In this document: positions 1-4,826 of the stretch, one piece after another | Layout of the letters: each line of letters opens with the position of its first letter | How positions within the stretch are numbered: the stretch's first letter is position 1 | Source: an uncultured Magnetococcales bacterium | Lineage (GTDB): Bacteria; Pseudomonadota; Magnetococcia; Magnetococcales; Magnetaquicoccaceae | Reading direction: 5' to 3' | DNA: 5,705 bases | Assembly: GCA_903913345.1 (NCBI GenBank) | Contig: CAIWLA010000685.1 | Location: 1 to 5,705, forward strand | The notes under the pieces: model-generated | Seen by the model: only the letters and a program-made list of their open reading frames with translations | Database searches by the model: none | What the model was told of the DNA's origin: nothing | Program-made: the position numbers and the translations under genes

Positions 1-44
1 CAGAAAAGATTTCAATGAGATGGAAAATAAGGGGTTGCGTGTCC

Positions 45-61
45 ACAATCCGTGGGATTGT
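45..61. promoter_or_regulatory. Perfect 7-bp inverted repeat (operator-like dyad)
   Basis: ACAATCC (45-51) is followed by GTG and then by its exact reverse complement GGATTGT (55-61). The dyad ends on the first base of a TTGACA hexamer (61-66). A repressor-binding site overlapping a promoter would look like this, and autoregulation is common for MNT/HEPN-type modules. An RNA stem with a 3-nt loop is also possible, but no U-tract follows, so it is not a convincing terminator. The dyad is read directly from the sequence; its role is inference. Confidence 0.35.
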
Positions 62-88
62 TGACACCGCGCGGAGTTCCGGTAAGGT
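61..88 (+). promoter_or_regulatory. Weak candidate sigma-70 promoter upstream of the MNT gene
   Basis: A perfect TTGACA -35 hexamer lies at 61-66. With a 16-bp spacer, the best -10 match is TAAGGT (83-88), which agrees with the TATAAT consensus at only three of six positions. A start just downstream would leave a leader of about 120 nt before the nucleotidyltransferase ATG at 216. The good -35, the poor -10 and the adjacent dyad make this a possible regulated promoter but not a firm one. Confidence 0.22.
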
Positions 89-202
89 CGAGGACTGGGA
101 ATTCCGACCGACTGAATGGATTGGCGTTTGCGGCGAAGGTGTGTTAAGGTCTGTTCAGGAGGCAACGAGAGGGGATGCCGTCAACGGTGCTTGTCATTGC
201 CC

Positions 203-209
203 AGGGGGG
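203..209 (+). promoter_or_regulatory. Ribosome binding site for the MNT nucleotidyltransferase
   Basis: The purine run AGGGGGG sits 6 nt before the ATG at 216. It supports that start over the in-frame upstream ATG at 15. The codons between 15 and 215 give a protein stretch with no family resemblance. Confidence 0.55.
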
Positions 210-215
210 CTGTCC

Positions 216-563
216 ATGACTGTCTTTTCATCAACAGACTCGGAAGAACTGATCGCCGAGGCGGTGCGCCGTCTGGTCCAGGAAGCCCGTTTGGAACAGG
301 TTATCCTGTTTGGTTCCCGCGCCAGGGGAGACGGACGGGCCGACTCGGATGTGGATCTGCTGGTGGTGGCCTCCGAGGAGGTCATCCGACAGCATGGGAG
401 AAGGCGATTGTTGGCCCGTTTCTGGTCAGCTATGGGACATCTGCCCGTGTCGTTTGATTTTTTGCTCTTCTCCCCCGAAGAGATGATCCAGTGGCGGAAC
501 AGCATAAACCATGTCATTTTCCGCGCCATGCGGGAGGGCAAGGTGGTGTATGAGCGGGCATGA
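216..563 (+). CDS. MNT-type minimal nucleotidyltransferase (putative toxin-antitoxin component)
   Basis: This 115-residue protein belongs to the DNA polymerase beta-like nucleotidyltransferase superfamily, in the minimal (MNT) group. After an N-terminal helix (about residues 8-25), the strand VILFGSRARG carries the diagnostic G33-S34, followed by D45 and D47 in SDVDL. A third candidate carboxylate is D81 in VSFDFLLF. All metal-binding positions look intact, so an active enzyme is plausible. In the MntA/HepT systems, MNT antitoxins transfer AMP from ATP to a HEPN-RNase partner and silence it. The usual HEPN partner gene is not adjacent here: the stop (561-563) is 19 bp from the end of the convergent membrane-protein gene. 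The start at 216 has a good ribosome binding site, and the length is normal for the group. The C-terminus (VIFRAMREGKVVYER) is also typical. The family is well supported. Membership of a working toxin-antitoxin pair is uncertain, because the partner could lie left of the window or elsewhere. Confidence 0.85.
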   Translation: MTVFSSTDSEELIAEAVRRLVQEARLEQVILFGSRARGDGRADSDVDLLVVASEEVIRQHGRRRLLARFWSAMGHLPVSFDFLLFSPEEMIQWRNSINHVIFRAMREGKVVYERA

Positions 564-582
564 ACAGGCCAACCCTACCCAT

Positions 583-1905
583 TCAATATAAAAAAAAACC
601 ATAAACCGTCAACCCCAAAAACCCCACCGCCCCCCCATTGCGGAGCCATACCAGCCCACCCAACCCGCGCATGTCGCCAGCACGACGCGTGATTCCATAG
701 ACACCCAACGTCAACAGGCCCACCGCCAGGGCGCATCCCTGCCAGGCGGCCAGCAGGCCGACCGGAACAACACGACCGAGGATGGGAGAGATCGGCGGGA
801 AGAGAGAGAAAAAGAACAGACCCACCATGAAAACCGACAACCACCGCCGCCACCGCTCCCAGCGACCCTGACGCAGAGAGGCCCGCCATGGCTCCAACCG
901 GGCCGCATCCCGCCCCCTCGGCACCGTTTCCAGAAACAGCAACGGCCAATAGAGCCAGACGGTGGATTTGAGACTCCAGCGATAGAGAATGGCCGGCAGA
1001 AAAAAACAGCCAAACGCGAGGAGACCAAACAGCTTGCGAACCATCCCCGGTGCGCGGAGGATCCCCCGGATCTCCACCAGGGAAAAGGAACGGGTCCAAC
1101 GCGACAAACCCGGCACCAGTTCCGGGGGATGCCGACTGTCCAAAACCCACAAGACCCGCCGCCAGTTGTCCGGCAGGGCCAAGAGGCCGCACCAGGGGTG
1201 GGAGAGTGTGGCCACCAGACGGACCCCCAGGGAACGCAACCAGACCCCCAGGATCCAGGGTATCCCGGCCAGGAGAATGGCGATGGCCAATGTCCCTTCA
1301 CCCGCGACCGATCCCATCCACATCAACGCGACCGGGGCCGCCACGATACCGACCAGCGTGACAACCAATGCCCAGGCAAAGGCAATCTCTGCCACCCCGG
1401 ACCGGGCCGCCCCCAACGCCAGGGAAAAGGCCACCGTCAAGGCCACCACCACCGACCCCACCATCGCCCCGGCCACGGCCATGGCCATGGCCATCCACAG
1501 AGCCAACATGCCCACCAGCGTGGCATACCCAAACAGGGCTAAATCGGACTGCTGCGGCGGCAAAAAGTGGTCCGTCAGCAGGGCCGTACAGAAACTGGTG
1601 ACGCCGACAATCAGCGGCAACAGAATGGCCCAATAGCGGATCGGCGTGCCGGTGGGGGTGATCTGGCTCTTGTCGGCCAGATAGGCGGCAAACCAGCGCG
1701 CCCCCTGCATCGTGGATTCCGGGGAGCGCAGCAGCAAAAAGGGGGCGATCCACAGCGGCATCCAGACCAACCTCTGGCCATCAGCGAACCAAACCATCCC
1801 CCAGAACAGGAGCATCGCCCACACCGTCTCCAGGATGGCCAGCCAGGAGGGTTCGCCCTGAGCGACGGATTCCGGGCTGGAAAAGAGGCGCGTGGCCAAT
1901 GGCAA
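583..1905 (-). CDS. Polytopic inner-membrane protein of unknown function
   Basis: About 440 residues with roughly 10-12 hydrophobic segments, near residues 22-42, 46-60, 91-111, 122-146, 148-168, 172-198, 204-224, 291-307, 313-327, 354-373, 378-404 and 424-440. A polar, Arg-rich stretch lies at about 225-290 and another at 328-355; both are probably cytoplasmic by the positive-inside rule. I do not recognise the family. It is last in the run behind three nucleotide-sugar enzymes, so a role in polysaccharide or glycan export or polymerisation is conceivable, but no Wzx, Wzy or glycosyltransferase signature is visible. The start is uncertain: no ATG occurs near the 5' end in this frame, and TTG at 1903-1905 (with another TTG two codons later) is the first usable start, with only a weak Shine-Dalgarno (GGGG). 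An ATG 13 bases further upstream (1916-1918) is in a different frame. The hydrophobic continuity and the 440-codon open frame make it a real gene. Confidence 0.7.
   Translation of the reverse strand: MPLATRLFSSPESVAQGEPSWLAILETVWAMLLFWGMVWFADGQRLVWMPLWIAPFLLLRSPESTMQGARWFAAYLADKSQITPTGTPIRYWAILLPLIVGVTSFCTALLTDHFLPPQQSDLALFGYATLVGMLALWMAMAMAVAGAMVGSVVVALTVAFSLALGAARSGVAEIAFAWALVVTLVGIVAAPVALMWMGSVAGEGTLAIAILLAGIPWILGVWLRSLGVRLVATLSHPWCGLLALPDNWRRVLWVLDSRHPPELVPGLSRWTRSFSLVEIRGILRAPGMVRKLFGLLAFGCFFLPAILYRWSLKSTVWLYWPLLFLETVPRGRDAARLEPWRASLRQGRWERWRRWLSVFMVGLFFFSLFPPISPILGRVVPVGLLAAWQGCALAVGLLTLGVYGITRRAGDMRGLGGLVWLRNGGAVGFLGLTVYGFFLY
1471..1494. repeat. Short GGCCAY hexanucleotide tandem repeat inside the membrane-protein gene
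   Basis: Four consecutive hexamers, GGCCAC followed by three copies of GGCCAT, encode the Met-Ala alternation MAMAMAVAGAM (about residues 138-148) in a predicted membrane helix. A change in copy number would add or remove two residues without shifting frame. This is a tiny low-complexity tract, not a mobile or structural element. Confidence 0.5.
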
Positions 1906-1923
1906 AAACCCCGTGCATGAGAG

Positions 1924-1948
1924 CCGTCCGGGAACAAATCCCGACCAG
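1924..1948 (-). other. RNA hairpin in the ptmE to membrane-gene gap
   Basis: On the minus strand, CGGGA (plus 1939-1943) pairs perfectly with TCCCG (plus 1929-1933) across a 5-nt loop. The stem extends outward to about ten positions with two G-U pairs and one G-A mismatch. It fills most of the 47-bp space between the ptmE stop (1953-1955) and the TTG start of the membrane gene (1903-1905). The run of T that follows (1905-1909 region) is too far from the stem for a classical intrinsic terminator. It may stabilise the ptmE 3' end or tune translation of the last gene; both are inference. Confidence 0.35.
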
Positions 1949-1952
1949 AACC

Positions 1953-3011
1953 CTATTGAAACACCTGCGCATACTCCTGACGGGCACGGTCATAGTCCCC
2001 CATCTGGCCAATATCCACCCAATAGTCCAAAAAGGGAAAAGCGGCGGTGAGATGGCCCTGCGCAATGGCCTTCCGAAAGAGATCGGGCATATCCAGATGG
2101 TGACCATCGGGTATCAGGGACAACAGGGTCGGCTCCAGGACATAAATACCCGCATTGACAAAATAATAGTGCGTCGGCTTTTCCTCAATGCTGGTCAACT
2201 GGTGCTGCTTCATCTCCACCACCCCAAAGGGAATGGTCTGTTCGATCCGGCGAACACACAAGGTGGCCTGGGCGCGATGCTTGGCATGAAAATCCAGAAT
2301 ATGTTGAAAATGGATCCGGGTCAGCAGATCACCATTCATGACAAAAAAGGGCAACTCCGGCCGTTCCGGCAAGAGAGAGAGGGAACCGGCGGTGCCCATC
2401 CGCTCCTTCTCCTCCAGATAGCGAATCTCCACCCCCCAGGCAGAGCCATCACCAAAATGGTCCTGAATCATCTGTTTCTTGTAGTTGACCGACAGATAAA
2501 ACCGTTGAAAACCATATTCGAGAAAACTCTCCAGGATCACCTCCAGGATGGGCTTTGGCCCCACCCGCAGCAACGGCTTCGGACAGCTCTGCGTCAGCGA
2601 TCCCAGGCGACTGCCCAACCCCCCCGCCATGAGTACCACCCAGTTGTCCTTGGGGGTGGGCCGGGTCAACTCTTCCAGAATTTCCAGACCAACCACCACA
2701 CCCTGGGCGTCCAGGACCGGGATGTGTTCAATCTTCCGGGCATTCATCACGGACAATACCTGTTCCCGCGTATCCGTCACCTGGACACTGGTCGGGCGCG
2801 GGTTCATGATTTTGCTGACCGGCTCCTGCAACCCGATATGGTTCAACAGGCCGCGTCGCACATTGCCATCCGTCACCACACCCACCAGATGGTGGTCGGC
2901 ATCGACCACCAGGGCCACCCGCATCGCCCCCCGATCAATCACCTGAATGGTCTCCAGAATAGTGGCTTCTGGATGGATCAATACGGATCGCCAATCTTTC
3001 TGTTTGCTCAT
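1953..3011 (-). CDS. ptmE: CBS-domain sugar-1-phosphate nucleotidyltransferase (PtmE-type, putative glucosamine-1-phosphate guanylyltransferase)
   Basis: This 352-residue cytosolic enzyme has a two-part layout typical of PtmE. An N-terminal CBS pair spans about residues 8-60 and 68-118, with the hallmark VGVVTDGNVRRGLL. A nucleotidyl-transferase domain follows from about 124 to the end. In that domain, MAGGLGSRLGSLTQSCPKPL (128-147) is the nucleotide-binding loop with K145. MGTAGSL (205-211), MNGDLL (225-230) with metal-ligand D228, EEKP (276-279), NAGIYVL (286-292) and WVDIGQMGDY (331-340) follow in the expected order. In Campylobacter jejuni, PtmE makes GDP-glucosamine from GTP and GlcN-1-P as an entry step to legionaminic acid. 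The CBS pair may bind an adenine nucleotide as a regulator. The ATG (3009-3011) directly follows the upstream TGA, with AGGGAG (3018-3023) as ribosome binding site inside that gene, so the two are probably translationally coupled. The family is clear; GTP/GlcN-1-P specificity is inferred from layout and neighbours. Confidence 0.88.
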   Translation of the reverse strand: MSKQKDWRSVLIHPEATILETIQVIDRGAMRVALVVDADHHLVGVVTDGNVRRGLLNHIGLQEPVSKIMNPRPTSVQVTDTREQVLSVMNARKIEHIPVLDAQGVVVGLEILEELTRPTPKDNWVVLMAGGLGSRLGSLTQSCPKPLLRVGPKPILEVILESFLEYGFQRFYLSVNYKKQMIQDHFGDGSAWGVEIRYLEEKERMGTAGSLSLLPERPELPFFVMNGDLLTRIHFQHILDFHAKHRAQATLCVRRIEQTIPFGVVEMKQHQLTSIEEKPTHYYFVNAGIYVLEPTLLSLIPDGHHLDMPDLFRKAIAQGHLTAAFPFLDYWVDIGQMGDYDRARQEYAQVFQ

Positions 3012-3644
3012 TCAATACTCCCTGGCCGGAACACCGACCACCTTGACGCCAAAAGGTATATCCCGATTCACCACCGCCCCTGCTCCGACACACACATTGG
3101 CCCCTATCTTGACCCCCTGAATCACAGTGGCCCCGGCTCCGATGTGGCTTCCCTCGCCGACCTGAACGTCACCACACAACACGGCACCTGAGGCAATATG
3201 GACATGGTCATGGATCAGACAGTCGTGTTCCACCACCGCACGGGTATTGATCAAGACATTTTCCCCCAATTGTGCCCCGATCTGGATCATCGCTCCGGCC
3301 ATCACCTGTACCCCGGCGGCCAGAGTGGCCGAATCGGCTATCCAGGCGGTGGGATGACACACCGTCACAAAGGAGTACCCTCGTGCCCGATAGGATTGAT
3401 ACACCGCACGCCGCCGGGTCGTATTGGCCACCGATCCCAGACCATTGAGCAGTTGAATCTCCTGGGCGCGTGCGGTGGACAGATAGGCATCATCGCCCAA
3501 CAGGGGGGCTGGCCAGTGGTGCTGATCCAGTGCATGTGGTTCTGGATCCAACAGGCCGACCAAACGGTCCATCCATCCCAATGCCTGCAAGGTGGCCAAC
3601 AAGACCCGCCCATGGCCACCACAGCCCAATAAAATCCATTGCAT
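3012..3644 (-). CDS. NeuD/PglD/LegH-family sugar O/N-acyltransferase
   Basis: A 210-residue two-domain acetyltransferase. Residues 1-45 form a Rossmann-like substrate domain starting WILLGCGGHGRV, the GxGGHG signature of the NeuD/PglD family. From about residue 97 there is a left-handed beta-helix of hexapeptide repeats (VQVMAGAMIQIGAQLGENVL, then IGAGATVIQGVKIGANVCVG). H140 in NTRAVVEHD is the expected catalytic base by analogy to PglD, and HIASGAVLCGDV follows it as in the family. The C-terminus GVPAREY is a usual ending, and the length is normal. Members acetylate either nonulosonic acids (NeuD) or amino groups of nucleotide-linked 4-amino-6-deoxy sugars using acetyl-CoA (PglD, LegH). Lying directly after the aminotransferase, an N-acetyltransferase on the LegC product is the more likely reading. 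The start at 3644 has GGAGG (3655-3659) 10 nt upstream. It lies 30 bp after the aminotransferase stop and abuts the ptmE ATG. Confidence 0.87.
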   Translation of the reverse strand: MQWILLGCGGHGRVLLATLQALGWMDRLVGLLDPEPHALDQHHWPAPLLGDDAYLSTARAQEIQLLNGLGSVANTTRRRAVYQSYRARGYSFVTVCHPTAWIADSATLAAGVQVMAGAMIQIGAQLGENVLINTRAVVEHDCLIHDHVHIASGAVLCGDVQVGEGSHIGAGATVIQGVKIGANVCVGAGAVVNRDIPFGVKVVGVPAREY

Positions 3645-3654
3645 CGCGACCGTT

Positions 3655-3659
3655 CCTCC
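3655..3659 (-). promoter_or_regulatory. Ribosome binding site for the NeuD-family gene
   Basis: On the minus strand GGAGG lies 10 nt before the ATG at 3642-3644, within the 30-bp gap after the aminotransferase gene. It fixes the start used here. Confidence 0.6.
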
Positions 3660-3664
3660 AGATG

Positions 3665-3679
3665 TTTGAACCGTTCAAA
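3665..3679. repeat. 15-bp near-perfect palindrome over the legC stop codon
   Basis: TTTGAAC (3665-3671), one central base, then the exact reverse complement GTTCAAA (3673-3679). It includes the TGA stop of the aminotransferase gene (3675-3677). In RNA it would form a 6-bp stem with a 3-nt loop just ahead of the GGAGG ribosome binding site of the next gene. A DNA-binding site, an RNA stem affecting coupling, or chance are all possible. Confidence 0.4.
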
Positions 3680-4826
3680 GGAGTGCCAACCGTTTTTTGA
3701 CCGCCCGAATGACCATCGCCTGATCGGCTTCGGTCAAGCCGGTGGAACAGGGAAGGGTTACCACCCGCCACCAGATTGCATCGCTGACGGTTTGGGCCGT
3801 TCTGGGGGCATCCTGGTAGGGGGTCTGTCGGTGGATGGGCTTCCAGAAAGGGCGGGCGGCCACCTCCTCCTCACGCAAACCGGCCAACAGGGCAGCCATC
3901 CCCTCCGGGTTCAGACCGGAAACCACCACACCCGAAAACCAGCAGGCACTCTCAAAACCTGGGGGAGCGGGGAAAGGGGTCAGTTGGGCGGACTCTTTGA
4001 AGGCCGCATCATACCGATCGCGAATGGATCGTTTGGCCTGCACAAAGGCGTCGAGACGTTCCAACTGGGCGCAACCCACCGCCGCCTGCACGTTGGTCAT
4101 GCGATAATTGAAGCCGATCCGATCATGGTCATAGTTTTCCCCCTGGCGCGCCGTGGTGGAGAGGTGGCGTACCAACGCCATCCGGTTTTCCTGGTGGCCG
4201 ACCACTGCCCCGCCCCCCCCGGTGGTGACGGTTTTATTGCCGTTGAAAGAAAAAACGGTCAGATCGGCCCCCAACGCCCCCACCGCCTGACCCTGCGCCG
4301 TACTGCCCAGGGCGGCGGCGGCATCGGCCACCACCGGCAGTCGATAGGCCTGGGCAATCGCCACGATACGTGCCATCTCGGCGGGCAAACCCAGGGTATA
4401 GACCGGCAAAATGGCCGCCACCCGCCGTCCGGTGGGAATATGGAGGAGGGCATCTCCCTGACGGGTTGTCTCCTGGCGCAACACCGTTTCCAACAGGTCG
4501 GCATCCAGGGTCCAACTCTCCGCCGAGACATCCAGCAACCAGGGGGTCGCCCCGCAATAGGCAATGGCATTGGCACTGGCGATAAAGGTCAGTGCGGGCA
4601 AAATGACGAGATCGTCCCGACCAACGCCCAGGGCGGTCAAGGCCACATGCAAACCGGCGGTGCCGCTGGCGGTGGCCACGGCCAGGGGGGCACCGGCGGC
4701 TTCCGCCACCGCCGACTCAAAACGACTCACAAACGGACCGACCGAAGAGACAAATCCCGTATCAATACATTCCTGTAGATAGCCAGCCTCGTTCCCGGTC
4801 AGGTCCGGGATGGACAGGGGAATCAT
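3675..4826 (-). CDS. legC: LegC-family PLP-dependent sugar aminotransferase (DegT/DnrJ/EryC1/StrS superfamily)
   Basis: This 383-residue cytosolic fold-type I aminotransferase matches the LegC family in length and in its opening: MIPLSIPDLTGNEAGYLQEC, then TGFVSSVG (23-30). ASGTAGLHVAL (53-63) is the cofactor-phosphate region. D168 in VVADAAAALGS should contact the PLP pyridine nitrogen. K198 in SFNGNKTVTTGGGG (193-206) is the Schiff-base lysine in a loop characteristic of LegC. GFNYRMTNVQAAVGCAQLE (238-256) and the ending LPCSTGLTEADQ (358-369) also fit. LegC transfers an amino group, typically from glutamate, to C4 of a nucleotide-linked 4-keto-6-deoxy sugar on the way to legionaminic acid. 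Its ATG overlaps the TPR-gene stop by 4 bases (ATGA, 4823-4826), with AGAGG about 5 nt upstream. One oddity is that acidic residues commonly flanking the aspartate in this family (ED...E) appear here as alanine (A167, A170). A related role in making another 4-amino sugar cannot be excluded. Confidence 0.88.
   Translation of the reverse strand: MIPLSIPDLTGNEAGYLQECIDTGFVSSVGPFVSRFESAVAEAAGAPLAVATASGTAGLHVALTALGVGRDDLVILPALTFIASANAIAYCGATPWLLDVSAESWTLDADLLETVLRQETTRQGDALLHIPTGRRVAAILPVYTLGLPAEMARIVAIAQAYRLPVVADAAAALGSTAQGQAVGALGADLTVFSFNGNKTVTTGGGGAVVGHQENRMALVRHLSTTARQGENYDHDRIGFNYRMTNVQAAVGCAQLERLDAFVQAKRSIRDRYDAAFKESAQLTPFPAPPGFESACWFSGVVVSGLNPEGMAALLAGLREEEVAARPFWKPIHRQTPYQDAPRTAQTVSDAIWWRVVTLPCSTGLTEADQAMVIRAVKKRLALL

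Noticed and set aside
15..215. N-terminal extension of the MNT gene to the ATG at 15
   Set aside because: These 67 codons look like random translation. The ATG at 216 has a good ribosome binding site and gives the normal MNT length.
216..563. Aminoglycoside nucleotidyltransferase (antibiotic resistance)
   Set aside because: The protein is only 115 residues with the bare MNT core. Resistance enzymes of this superfamily are about twice as long with an additional C-terminal domain.
1471..1496. Tandem repeat as a CRISPR or mobile-element signature
   Set aside because: The units are only six bases with no spacers, and they encode a Met-Ala stretch in a membrane helix.
989..1636. 215-codon plus-strand open frame within the membrane gene
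   Set aside because: Low-complexity Pro/Arg/Ala/Thr composition is the antisense reflection of the hydrophobic minus-strand codons; no start signal or motif.
1899..3191. 430-codon plus-strand open frame
   Set aside because: It lies antisense to ptmE and the acetyltransferase gene. Its translation is rich in His, Pro, Gln and Arg with no motifs, as expected for a shadow of a GC-rich gene, whereas the minus strand carries full family signatures.
3012..3644. Serine acetyltransferase or LpxA/LpxD-type acyltransferase
   Set aside because: The N-terminal GCGGHG nucleotide-sugar-binding domain and the NTRAVVEHD motif mark the NeuD/PglD family, and the neighbours are sugar enzymes.
3639..4778. 379-codon plus-strand open frame
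   Set aside because: It is antisense to legC, Gly/His/Arg-rich and without recognisable domains; the minus-strand LegC motifs are complete.
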